Shown here: in pieces, positions 46,398-58,139 of the stretch | Position numbering within the stretch: position 1 is the stretch's first letter | Layout: each line of letters opens with the position of its first letter | From: Sorex araneus | Lineage: Eukaryota > Chordata > Mammalia > Eulipotyphla > Soricidae | NCBI RefSeq assembly: GCF_027595985.1 | Contig: NC_073305.1 | Location: forward strand, 27,758,134 to 27,822,133 | Direction: 5' to 3' | DNA length: 64,000 nucleotides | Translations under genes and position numbers: made by a program | The notes under the pieces: model-generated | What the model saw: the letters and a program-made list of their open reading frames with translations, nothing else | Databases searched by the model: none | Told to the model about the DNA's origin: nothing

Positions 46398-46535
46398 GTT
46401 TTTTGTTGTTTTTTGTTTTGTTTTTGGGTTATACTGGTGGTGTTTAGGGGGTCTCAGTGGTAGGGATCAAACCTGGCTCTCCTGCATGTGCATGCAAATC
46501 AAATGCTCAGTTCTTTGAGCATCTCTCAGCCCTGC
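46398..46535 (-). mobile_element. Older SINE, minus strand, shortened
   Basis: tttgttttgtttttgggtta, then a gap, ggtagggatcaaacctggct, aaatgctcagttctttgagc and atctctcagccctg. Confidence 0.65.
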
Positions 46536-46829
46536 TACTTTTTTCTTTAAACTGCATGGTTGGTTAGTTTTGTGTTACTAAGGATCATGCCCATCACAGA
46601 CTTCCCATAGGATCTGCAAGTAGGAAGAAACTTCTTCTGTAGCAGTTTGTAGCACTTGAGTCCTGCCTTATTTTGAGTCCTGTCTCTCACTGTTTCTTAT
46701 AACTGGGCATTTTTGTAAGTTTCAGGGTTTCCAACGGTAAATAGATTATAATATGTTTTCAAAGAACCTTCTAAACGAGAAACTCCAATTTAGTAGTATA
46801 TATGCAAAGCTCTTAGAGCTTGAGACTCT

Positions 46830-46841
46830 GTGTGTGTGTGT

Positions 46842-46873
<32 letters not shown>

Positions 46874-46882
46874 TGTGTGTGA
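46830..46882. repeat. (TG)n microsatellite
   Basis: About 25 tg units, interrupted by tatg and ttg. Confidence 0.95.
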
Positions 46883-48324
46883 GTCCGTTTGATTTTGTGG
46901 ATAAATATGATTTCTGTGACCTTGTTCAAGAAATTAAGCAGCTTATTGTAATGGAGGATGCTGGAATCGAGGACTCATGGGTGCATGTGGAATAAAAGCG
47001 CGTGTTTGCCGAGTGTCCTGTGAGGTAGCAGGGGAAAGAGAGCTGTAGGCTCTGCAGTTGGGAGGTTCCGGGGCTGGAGCTGGGCCACTATATTCCCTAC
47101 CAGCTGGCCCTGGGAACCTTTCCTCTTGTCTCTCAGTCGAGACTGCTATTTGGATGGCAATAATAGTGCTCCCACAATCAAAAAAGTTTTTGGATTTCGC
47201 TGCACTGTCCAGAATTGGCTCAATTCACTTCCTTCATCTGGAATGCTTTTCCTTCTCTTCATTTCCCTCCAGCCCAGTGGATTCCGACTCAGTCTTCAAA
47301 TTTCAGTTCAATACCTCAAGGCAACTTTTCCTTATTTTAACCTTTCTTTGCCTACCCCATAAGTCAGGCCCCTGCTGATGTGGTTTCAGACATTCTTAAT
47401 TGTGTAATTAGGTCTTTAATGGAAGCCATGAGGATGGGGACCAGGGTTATCTTTTCAGTTATTTCCTCTACCTTGACGAGTACATTTCTTTTGTTCGGCA
47501 TCCAAATATAGCCCTGATAAGTTAGGTTGGGTGTAAATATTCACTTTGGCAGTCTTTTCCCCTTTAGTTTCTGATTTAGCCTGGTCTATGCCCTTTGGTA
47601 GTCTACTTTCTAATGGGAGAGACAGATACTAAACAAGGAAATGTGACAGGAAAAAAAAAAACACCAACTAAATAAATAATCTGACTCCAGTAGTCCCCTG
47701 ACAATCTGACTGCCGGAATATATTTAGAGCCTTTGCCTAAACATATTTATGTAAACGCATCCATCAGTTCAGGCAGTAAAGAAATAACCATAGGCCAGTC
47801 TGTTTTCTAGGGCTGTCATCTATCTTAATGTCTCAGCACCCGGTCTCCTCTACTTTCTCTACCAAGTTTAAGGTTTTACCATCTTGGCATTGGGTAGTAA
47901 AATGAAAACATGTCCCACTCACCCCACTTCTTATATTCCTGGCAGAATTTGCTCGTGTCTGACAGTTTTCAGCTTTGGCCATGGAGGTGGACATTCATTA
48001 GTAGTCAAGTGGAAGTGGCCAACACTCATTGGCTTCTTGACTATACCTTTCCCGTTTTTCTGGACCAGACCCTCACTCCTCAGCAGTGTCCTCATCCAGT
48101 TCAGACCTGAGTGATCTCCACTGTAGTAGTCAGCAGACACATATGGCTGACTGACACGCAAGTGTAATTAAAATAAAATGCATTTTAAAATTCCGTTCTT
48201 CATTTTCACTTGCCACCCTTGAAGTGTGACTTGAAGTGACAGCAGTCATACATCTAATGACTTCCATCCTTAGAAGTTTGGCCAGGATAAATTGGAACAT
48301 TTCTATTTCTGTCCCAATACTTCT
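46883..48324. other. Unique sequence, nothing recognised
   Basis: No interspersed repeats recognised. Frames at 47058-47378 and 47884-48114 are short and without exon signals. Confidence 0.4.
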
Positions 48325-48445
48325 CCAGGGGCTGGAAAGATAGAGATGACTGGTTCAATCACCAGCACAGTATACGGTCCCTTGAGTACCATGAGGAGTG
48401 TTCCTTGATCACCACTGGATTTGAACCCCAAAGAAAGTAAAACCA
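48325..48445 (+). mobile_element. Older tRNA-headed SINE, plus strand, shortened
   Basis: caggggctggaaagatagag, gttcaatcaccagcacagta, tacggtcccttgagtaccat and an A-rich end. Confidence 0.7.
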
Positions 48446-50040
48446 ACATCTCTTGGACAGCAGTGATAGTCTCTAATGTTACCTCTCTTGGCCTGTCTTA
48501 GTCAGTGTTCCCTGAGATCTTTCTGAGATGCTCTGAACCCTCACTCCCTTGACAAAGATAACGATGTTATAATTTCTCTGGGGTTTGCTCTCAGTTCTTG
48601 GTGAATTACTTGCAAGTTGTTTTTGAGCTATCTATATAGTGTATTAAGAGTGCTTAGAATAAACTCATTCAAAAACTTCAGTAAGTAGGGTTGTTGCTTT
48701 TACATAGGTGGTCCTCACCATCTCAGTATTTGTCCTTGGCCACTATAGAAAATGGTCTCTAGGAAAGTGGTTCCAAGAGATGAATTTCCTAATATCCAAG
48801 TTCAAAATCTTTATTAGTGGGTAGTTGAACCACTGACTGAAGTATCATTGACACCTCTTCTTTGCCATTTTCTAATGATTGTCTTGCACACCGTGGGGAT
48901 TACTATGATGGTACTTGTCTGAGTATATAGGCAGTGAAATCTTGCTAAGAGAGTTGAATTCTAACATCATCGCAGAGATCTTTGCTTGCCACGACAATAC
49001 AGGGTATAATTTTCAAGTAAAATAATAGATAAAGACTTCCAAGTTACAAAGCATACCACTACAGTATCCTGTTTTTTCCCCCTTATATCCTACACAATAT
49101 AATTCCAAGTACCTCTGATACCAAGTGTGGATAAGTAAGAGAAAGAAAGGATATGAAATATAAAACTAACAATAAAAGCTGCCTTTTCCCTTATGTATTT
49201 CTTTTTTTTCATTCGTGGCTGTGAAAAGTGATCTTTTTTAGAATTGACGGGAGGACTGGAGGTTTAGTCCTAAAAGATTCTAATGTGGGACTCGCTGAGC
49301 CTTTGTCTAGCACATTACATGACTGTCAGCAGGAACAGAGATGGGAAAAGGGCCCCAGGGTGGATTTGGTGAATTTCCTCCCTGTTAGCTAGGATGAAAA
49401 TTTGAATGACACCTTGAAGTGATTTAGAACTCTTTTATTTACACATCCAGTTAGCTGGCAAGCCCCTGGGCATCACATTCAGAATGTAGCAGTGCATGGA
49501 AAACTGTGAGAGAGAGTTCTCTGCCTCCTCTTAGCTGAGGCAGAGCCTGCCAGAGAGTGAGAAGGCAGCTAATAGAAATAGTAATCAAGAAAGGAAAAGG
49601 CATATGGCAAAGCCAATGAAAACGACACCTTCTGGGTATTTTTATGTACTGTTTGAAAGGTACTAAAAACACAGAAGTGCCGAAAAAATAATATATTTGC
49701 CAAAAGTTAGAGTTGTAGCCAAGGCAACCACAATTACCCATTAGTTACTTCCTCTTTATTTCTTTATGTTTGCACTAAAGATGTGAAGCCAGAGCTTAGT
49801 CCAGAGACTTGTGTTTCAAAGAGCATTCACTTTGCCACTGGGGTGCTGATGGGGAAAAGGTGAGGCAATGTTGTCTATGATGCAGAAACCTAGAAACCTG
49901 GAAACCTAGAAAGGGGCATTCGCAGGGAGCAAGAATAAATGGAAGATAGTGACTGGAGGGTTTGTTTGTTTTAATCTGTGGACAACTCCATTAACATCAC
50001 TGTTAGAATAGAAGTAGAGGGGCAAAAGGGTCTTCTAATT
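48446..50040. other. Unique sequence, nothing recognised
   Basis: A short tandem repeat (aacctagaaacctgg) lies near 49888-49912. No exon or repeat family was identified. Confidence 0.4.
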
Positions 50041-50255
50041 AAGAGAATAGATTAGGGGCTGGAGCAATAGCACAGCGGGTAGGGCATTTATTTGCCTTGC
50101 ACGCAGCCAACCTGGGTTTGATTCCCAGCATCCCATAGGGTCCCCTGAGCACCGCCAGGAGTAATTCCTGAGCGCAGAGCCAGAAGTAACCCCTGTGCAT
50201 TGCCAGGTGTGACCCAAAAAGCCAAAAAAAAAAAAAGAGAGAAGAGAATAGGTTA
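50041..50255 (+). mobile_element. Type A SINE with 14 bp target duplication
   Basis: The SINE at 50055-50241 lies between aagagaatagatta and aagagaataggtta (13/14). It is full length with head ggggctggagcaatagcaca, gtttgattcccagcatccca, gtgtgacccaaaaagcc and an A tail. A small tttgcc-type duplication (catttatttgcc) lies in the head. It is one of the best preserved copies. Confidence 0.95.
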
Positions 50256-50267
50256 TTTTAAAATCAC

Positions 50268-50500
50268 CCAATTTGTGGGGCTGGCCGAACCGGATTCGAT
50301 TCCCAGCATCCCATATGGTCCCCGAGCACTGCCAGGAGTAATTCCTGAGTGCATAAACCCGGATTCGATTCCCAGCATCCCATATGGTCTCCGAGCACCG
50401 CCAGGAGTAATTCCTGAGTGCATAAACCAGGAGTAACCCCTTTGCATCGCTGGGTGTGACCCAAAAATAAAAATAAAATAAAATAAAATAATCCAATTTG
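50268..50500 (+). mobile_element. Type A SINE with head deletion and 69 bp tandem duplication
   Basis: The element at 50276-50492 is flanked by ccaatttg. The first eight bases (ggggctgg) join directly to ccgaaccggattcgattccc, so most of the head with the A box is missing. The segment 50290-50358 is repeated as 50359-50427 with three differences. The tail has become (aaaat)n. Confidence 0.93.
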
Positions 50501-50537
50501 AGGAAGACTCAGTCAGATAATGGAAAGGGTTAAGCAC

Positions 50538-50776
50538 GGTAGCACTGTAGCCTCATTGTTCATTAATTTGCTCGAGCGGGCACCAGTAACGTCTCCATTG
50601 TGAGACTTGTTACTGTTTTTGGCATATTGAATACACCACAGGTAGCTTGCCAGGCTCTGCTGTGCGGGCGGGATACTCTCGGTAGCTTGCCGGGCTCTCC
50701 GAGAGAGATGGAGGAATTGAACCCGGGTCAACCGCATGCAAGGCAAACACCCTACCCGCTGTGCTACTGCTCCAGA
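50538..50776 (-). mobile_element. Full-length type B SINE, minus strand
   Basis: Minus-strand order is head (ggagcagtagcacagcgggt), ggttcaattcctccatctct, two ggcaagctac motifs, atgccaaaaacagtaacaag and the tail tggagacgttactggtgccc. The terminal repeat is short (ctacagtgctacc). Confidence 0.93.
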
Positions 50777-53189
50777 AGAGCTTAAGAAGAGAAGTTAAAT
50801 GGGGAACAAGGGCCACATAGCCTCTGCTTTGACCCCTCATCTGGGCTGCGGGTAGGGAAGGCAGCAGTTCCCACCCACAGCACTTTGTTAGAGAACAAAG
50901 GAAAGCTAACCAGACCAAAAGTCACAAGCACCAGCAAGGAGAAGCAAATTCAGAGCATCTGTGACAAACCAGTGGCCTGTTGGGAGCATGAGATACCGAA
51001 GAACAGGACCAGCAAGGAACCGGCGTGGACCAAGGAGTGTACATGAGAACCAGCAAGGAACTAGTCTGAAGCCTGGATAGGAGAGAGGACATCAGGGGAT
51101 CCACAACTACCTTCTTAAAATGGTGAAATCAGTAAAACAGCTTCATAAACACCTGGGATTTTGTTTGCTAATTTCACATCCTGTACTCAAGGATCCACCC
51201 TCAGAAGCTAGCCAGTAACACTTCCATTGTGTCTTTCTCTGCTGTGAGATGTAGGCACATTTCCCGTGCTTGACAGAAACAAAGATGCTTAGATTCGAAT
51301 CCTGCCAGCTCAGGGTCACATCCCAAATGTTGGGCAGTCATTTATCCATCTTTCCTTTCACTGCAGCTTTCAGGCAGCATTGGAATTCAAAGCAACCTCC
51401 TAATTTATGGCACAGTCGCTTAATTCTGTAGGGGTTTGGTAGATCTGTGACAATGTCAACATGTCAGATGTTGTTTTGCTGGGGTGAATCCCTCGAGTGA
51501 AGGAAGAAGATGGAAAGAAGAAAGAAAGTCCTTAAGGGGAAAAAGCAACACCAAAAGACCCACCGTTTCTCTGCTGCTGTGGTATCTGAAAATATATGTG
51601 AAGTCTTTATTTTGATGCTTCATTTTAATTGTGGCCTAAAGGTGAGATTTGCATCTCTGAGTTTATCAGATGGAGAGAGACAGTCAAAAAGAAACACCAT
51701 GCAGTTGGCTCCGCTATTTAGTCTCGTCTTTCCCCTTTTCTTTTGGGGTCACTTGGATAACAGCTGTCTTTCAGCAAGGAAATGGAATAATAAAAAGGGC
51801 TAGTTTTATGCTGTTTAAGTACAGAGGTCTCACCTTCAGGGCCAAACTAAATATCTGTGCCAACTAGGTTAAGCAGAATTCTACAAAAGTGATGTCACAG
51901 CTGAGGACCATGTCATCCTCTAAGAAAGCATTTGTATTTCTGCTGATGAGTCACCAGAAAAAATGAGTGTGGTAATTGAATTGGGGATTTAAAAAGATCA
52001 CAAGGAAAACAACCACATTTTGCATGGTCCAAGAAAATTTTGTTAACATGCAATATGTAAGGCAATAATCTGTTACTGTGGGCTCTAGCGAGTGCAAGGC
52101 TGCTTAGTTTTGTGGACTGATCAGTTCTGAGAGACTGTCCATCATTGCTGTTTGAATAAGGACAGGGTTTGAAAACATGGACTTGGAACACACATCTCTC
52201 AGTAGAAGCTTGTGATGCCTTCTACATGTTGATTAGACTCAGGGAAGCAATCTGAGTTCTCCAGCTCAAGAAGGATGACAATCAGAGAAACTAGCACAGA
52301 AGAATTTGCTGAGGAAATTACTGGTCTTCTTTGCTGCATGGCAGTGATAAAAACTGTGATAGGACATGTAGTCACTTCATCTTGGAAGGGAATAGAGTCT
52401 GCTTCCAATTTTATGGATAGTTGATTTGTACATGTTCAATGAAATAACTACCTCGTGCCAAGTTTTTGTCTGGGTCGGGGGCCGGGCAGGGAGGTAGAGA
52501 GTGTGTTACTGAACTTTTGCTTGACTATCCTTCATATTTTCTGGGGAAGTATTGGGAATGGAGAGAGAACTGGCGAGGTAAGTTTTCTGGAGTGTCTGCA
52601 CAGTCCGGATGCTTATGTTCTTATCCTGAGGCAGCAGCATCTGTCCAAGTGAACTGGAGGTCCACTTGAGCTGTATGGAAGATCAGCTACAATCTGAGTT
52701 ATCAGAGAGTCATGGCCTCAGATTGGGGTGGGCGTTGCTTTTTAAGGAGTGGGAAAAGTGAGACCTGACCTCTGTTCAGGTTTCCCAGGCTTCTTGTTTA
52801 TTCTTGCTGAAAGGTATTTCAGGAGGAGACAAACAGTGAAGGAAAGGAAATTTCATTTAAAGAGGAGAAGGAAAAGATACTGTGCTTAAGAGGGAGTGGG
52901 ATTCTCCAAAGAGAGGAGAATGGATTCCAGTGAAGGAAATGAAAGGAAGAATGCATCTCAAGTTGGAATGTGCAACCCCAAAATGGGAATGTGCTGTGAC
53001 TTTTGCAAAGGTGATTTTGGCTTATGGTTTTCTATGTAGATAAGAGTCTATTGCAAGTGTGTTGTTAATGGGAAAGCACTCTAACGTTTTGATGGTCTTC
53101 TTTCATATTCTTTGTGTGTGTGTGTTGCTTGGAGGATCATATGTGGTACTAAAAATGGGAGCAGGAATGGGTATGTGCAAGGTAAACAT
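50777..53189. other. Unique sequence, nothing recognised
   Basis: A short block at 50920-51070 has repeated accagcaaggaaccgg/agaaccagcaaggaact text, a degenerate minisatellite. No exons or interspersed repeats are supported. Confidence 0.38.
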
Positions 53190-53370
53190 CTTTTTTTTTT
53201 TGTCTTTGTTTGGGTCACACCCATCGATGCTCAGGGGTTACTCCTGGCTCTGCATTCAGGGATCACTCTGGTAGTGCTCAGGGAACCTTATAGGATGTCA
53301 GGGATTGAGTCCAGGTCAGACATGTTTAAGGGAAAAAGCCCCATTTCCACTGTACTATCTCTCTGGCCCC
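53190..53370 (-). mobile_element. Type A SINE, minus strand
   Basis: T run, tttgggtcacacccatcgat, ggttactcctggctctgcat, gattgagtccaggtcagaca, ctatctctctggcccc. Confidence 0.9.
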
Positions 53371-53739
53371 TAGATCATCTTAACCCGTCTGCTATCTCTT
53401 TGTCTTAATTTTCCTATTATGAACGTTTGTTTTGTTTTCTCCTTCAGAGGGGAACCAGCCTTCTCTGGTCTGGCGCTGGGATTGTTCAGTGTGCTATCAG
53501 TTCTCCTCCATCCTATATTTCTGAAAGACATCAAAAATCATGCTTTAGGGCCAGCAAACTGGATGGAAACAGAGTAATGACTTTTCTTTAAATCATATCT
53601 TGGTTTTATTACTTGCTAAAGCTCAGTGCCAGTGGCTGATATCTGTCTCCCTTTTCTCTAGTCTAGCTTCTGTGAGTTGTGACTCTATGTGGGTCCAGGG
53701 AATGAACGATGTGTGTGGTATTTTAAAGTGAAGTACTTG
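53371..53739. other. Unique sequence, nothing recognised
   Basis: No repeat or exon identified. Confidence 0.4.
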
Positions 53740-53895
53740 GCTGTAGAAATCACTCAACAGGTTCAGAATACATGTTGCGTGCAGAATGCCCAAGGTAAAT
53801 CTTGAGCATCACCAGGATTGACCCCTGAGCACCTAGCTGGTAGCTGGAAGCAAACTCTAAGCACCACAGATATGACTCCCCAATAAATAAAAAAT
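53740..53895 (+). mobile_element. Older SINE, plus strand, degraded
   Basis: ttggctgtagaaatcactca, gcatcaccaggattgacccc, tgagcacctagctggtagct and an (aaat)n end. Confidence 0.55.
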
Positions 53896-54897
53896 AAAAT
53901 TGATTTCTTTATCAATAGTAAATATTTGATTTAAATATTATTTTGCATATCTATATACCCAGGGTTGCACAAACATTACTCTGACGAAAAGGGGCTGCGA
54001 GTGGAAAGGTGCAAAAAACTGTTCTCAAGCAATATTTTAAAATAAGGTAAAATTTTGTCATCCTAGTTCTATCTCCAGGCATGTACTGTTATATCTTCAG
54101 ACATTTTTGCTTATCAGCTATGGTGGGATACTTCTGGTGTCAAGTGGTGGAAGCTATAGACAGTTACACCATAAAAAAATCATCAGGTCCTATTTGTTGG
54201 GTTGTGCCAAGATTGACAAAATCTGATCTAACGAATGTTCTAGATCATTGGTATCTGGACTCTGCATATACATGATTAGGAAAATATTTTGAGAGAATAT
54301 TTAAGCAGAGAATGTCTAAGGCTTTCTCTTTTTACGGAGTTGTCAGGTCTCCAAATTTGTGAGTTTATATTTTACCAGATTTAATTTTAAGAGATGGATT
54401 TGAGAAAAAATTCTTTATGAAGAATTTTAACCACTATCTTAGCTTCTCCAAAACTGAAACTTATTGAAATATTTTCTGTTGCCTTGAAAGTAAAAGATGA
54501 GAATTTTGCTCCCTAAAAATAATTTCTGTAGACTGTAACAATGATTCTCCCTCCCAGTGCCAAAATATATATGCTTAGCATTTCCAACCCAGTGACTTCA
54601 AATCCTGTAGCTGTTACATTCTTATTAAATTTTGCCGCAAGCATTTTCTTATCTTGTACAATATGAATTAATCCATGCTTATGACTTTTCAAATCAGGAA
54701 AAGCATTGTATTCCAAATAGTTTACATGTTTTCTTTTTAAAAACACAATAGAAGACTAGGAACAGTTAACTCTATATAATATTGGTGACCAACTAAATAA
54801 GTCATGTAAGAAAAGATGTGGTTGCTTAAACTTATCCCAAAGGTTTTAAAAACTGTTAAACAAGTAATATGAGCGGTTCAGATTTAATTTTTTTCCC
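53896..54897. other. Unique AT-rich sequence, nothing recognised
   Basis: Minus-strand frame 54513-54746 is unrecognised and lacks exon signals. Confidence 0.4.
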
Positions 54898-55085
54898 AAT
54901 GGGGGGCCACTTCTAGCAATGCACAACCCAGCTGTGCATCAGGCCTGACAGTGCTTAGGGTTATGGCAGTGTCACACCCTGTGGGGCTGGGCACCTCCAG
55001 GGTTGCTTCCCAGCAGTTCTCAGGAGACAGGATACACCAGGGATCTGATTCACTACCACTTTGATCTGTCTCCCATGCCCTTTAT
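54898..55085 (-). mobile_element. Older SINE, minus strand, degraded
   Basis: ggggggccacttctagcaat, ctgacagtgcttagggttat, ggatacaccagggatctgat and a worn head. Confidence 0.55.
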
Positions 55086-56897
55086 TTTATTTTTTAATTT
55101 AGGTAAGCTCAGGTAACTATTTGGTTGAGAAAGAAAGTTTTATTCACTCTACCCCAAATCTTGATAGACTTAATTGATTGAATTTATCATTTGTACATGA
55201 TTACACCTAGAAATAAGCTATCAGTCTGTGTGTGAGATGACCAGAGGATAAACTGCATATAAATTCAGAAAGGCTGGTCCAAAGTGATGCATACCATACT
55301 TTGATTCAAGGGTTGGTCTGCTTTTACTGCAGAGCGCCAACTAGTAAGCATTTTCATCAATCTGAGCCAGAGAATCTGTGTCTCAGATGCAACTTGGCAA
55401 CTGGAATTAAAATACATATGAAATTGCATATAGTATATATATCCTTATATGTATAAAAATTATAGAAAATCTGTAAATGAATGCTTATGGTCAAGTATAA
55501 ATAAAGTTTCATTCATAAAGGATTATGCCTAACTTAGCTTTCAGAACTAGTATGCCCCCTCTTGATTGCTTAATTTAATCCAGATAACTCTAGTCTGAGA
55601 AAATACACTTGTTTTTGGACAATGATTATGATTATTTATAAAATATCAGCACTACCTTCAAATGTTCCAGTTGGGGGATTATGGCAAAATGCACTTCAGT
55701 GCTAGGCATTGGCAACCTAAAGTCCTGAAAAAGACCCCACGCATTTAGATTTTGTTAATACATGATGCAATATTCATGGAAATGATTTATTAGCTTAGTC
55801 AAGTTACGATAAAAATACCATATCATTCTCTAATATTTACTGTATTCCCGGTATATGGCTGAATCAGATAGGGTTGAAGATATTAGCCATTTCGAGGAGA
55901 ATTTCCCCTGACGGAGACTGCAGGATGGTGGACTTACTCAAGAGCCATCAGGCAGTGCTTGGCTCTGTCCTTGGTCATAGACCATAAGAAATGGCACTGT
56001 CTCATTAGCTGGGTTCTGGGTATTCCGTATGCGGGGCCCTGTTATTAGGTCTTCTCAGTGTGTCGGCTAATATGATGTAAGAGCAAGCGATGGTTCCTGC
56101 AGACTGTTAAAAAGAGAAATGAGCTACCAGGAGTCCCAGGCTTTCCATTCTTCAGTAATGACGCCGATGTGATCAAACACTGTGACACTTCCAACAAGCC
56201 AGCCTGCTGCAATGTGGAGTCAATGAGAGACTCCCCCCTCCCCCCCATTTCTTAAGTGCCCTCAGTCAAGAAAGATAAAACTGAAGTAGTTTTGTGTGAG
56301 GGTTCTCAATCATGGGACGAGAGAGGTGCAGTGTGCCGTGTAGCAAGCAGAAGCATAAAATTGCCCTGAAGTCTTCATTTTAGTGATATGTGAGGCTCTT
56401 AAGAAATACTCTCTGATTCCCTGAATGAAGTGTCCACTATGTTCAATTAGCTATGTTTTCTTCAGTTTTGCCGGTCAACATATTCTCTCTCTTTCTCCCT
56501 CTCTCCCTCTCCCCCCCCCAAACATTCACACACACCCCACTAAATTTTCTTTTCACATACCGGTAATAAGCTCATGAGTAAAATCCTTGCTGCCTCGTTA
56601 AAAAAAGACTGGCTATAAATATGAAACTGATTTTTATCATGTGACCCATTGAAAAAACTCAATAAAATGCTTAAATGATACTTGCAGAGTCAATGCCTGT
56701 ATTTCTAAGAAAGGTAAAGAGAGATCGACAAAGCTTATGTGATCAGCTCTCACACATCTCAAGCATCTCTCTCCTATGTGTTTGTATATATAGACACATA
56801 AATGCATATATATATAATAAAAAGAGCTAGTGAACTAGTTATCTCCTGCTGCATTACAAATTATCCCACAACTTTTCAGCTTGAAAAACAAATATTT
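55086..56897. other. Unique sequence with a pyrimidine tract
   Basis: A CT-rich tract with a c-run lies at about 56484-56540. The rest is AT-rich without identified repeats or exons. Confidence 0.4.
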
Positions 56898-57075
56898 GGG
56901 CTGGGAGAGGTAGTTCAGGGATTAGAGCTCATGCTTTACATAGGGACCCCAATTTTCAATCACCAGCACCACGTGGTCCCTCAAACAATGCCCGAAGTAC
57001 AGAAGTGCTCCCACTCACTGAGCGAGGTATAGTTTCCTGGGAACCACTAGATGGCCCAAAATCAACAAAAAATGA
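56898..57075 (+). mobile_element. Older tRNA-headed SINE, plus strand
   Basis: gggctgggagaggtagttca, atgctttacatagggacccc, aatcaccagcaccacgtggt, ccctcaaacaatgcccgaag and an A-rich end. Confidence 0.7.
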
Positions 57076-58139
57076 TTATTAAACATTTTTGGTAGATCAG
57101 GAATTCAATCAGCATATCTGAGTTTGGGATGAGCATCTTACATATAATTGAAGTACACAGATATCAGATAGGTCTCTTCAGTAATCTGAAAAATTATCTG
57201 GAATAGGATTACCTTGTAATATGATCCAGTGGTATGACTGGGAATTAAATGCAGGTTGATAATAAGAGGTTGTGAGTTCCTTTTAAATATTTCCATGGAG
57301 TTACTTGAATATCCGTGTATTGTCATGGCTGGTTTCCCTCTAAACATGTGACCAGTAGACTGGAAGGTAGAAGTCACAGTGCTTCAGGATTTAGTCTTGA
57401 AGTCATTATTATGTCTGCTGTGTCCTCTTGGGTCTATGCAGACCAGCCCTGGTTGCTCTGAATGAGATGGCACATGGGTGTGAATTTCAAGAGATGAGAA
57501 TTTTGGAAAGATTCTTTGAACAACTATGTGGCTTTAGTTTTGGATTCCATGGTGTGGTTATATACCATAATAAAGCCAATTGGATTGGCATCTTTAACCT
57601 CTGACCATAGAGGGTGGGGGAATGGGAAGGTAGTTGCTCATAGACAGACAAAATAAAAAAAGACCCACATATAAGAGCCACCAGTGAGATCACAGACAGG
57701 CCATTTATTCAATGCAATATCACTTCTCACCCTGCCTCCCAACATGTGAGCCATTGTTTAAGTTGATAGAGACATTAAGGACAGTTAGTAGCACATCAAA
57801 GCACAGTGGGTACATTTAGATCAGGGCTGGGATATATCACATACTTAATCAGCAGGTACACTTAAACTGTAAAGTCACTGCAATTTCCTACTCTATCTTT
57901 GCCCATATTTCCCTCTACAACTAAAAGGTTCTAAACTATTTTATTCTATCCTTTTGGGGCTGCCAGATTATACTGAAAGACCTGTTTTGCTCAGGAAAGT
58001 ACCCCAAACCTGGGGTTTTTGTTAGGGGGAAGATTTTCCCACACATAGAGATAGAGATCTTAGCAAAGGTCCTTTACAAACCTCTAGTTCTTTATAAAAT
58101 AACATTGACTTTTCACATACAGAGATGTGAGACAGTATA
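57076..58139. other. Unique sequence, nothing recognised
   Basis: No interspersed repeat or exon identified. Confidence 0.4.

Noticed and set aside
46753..46995. 80-codon frame over the (TG)n repeat
   Set aside because: Its centre is a CV repeat produced by the microsatellite.
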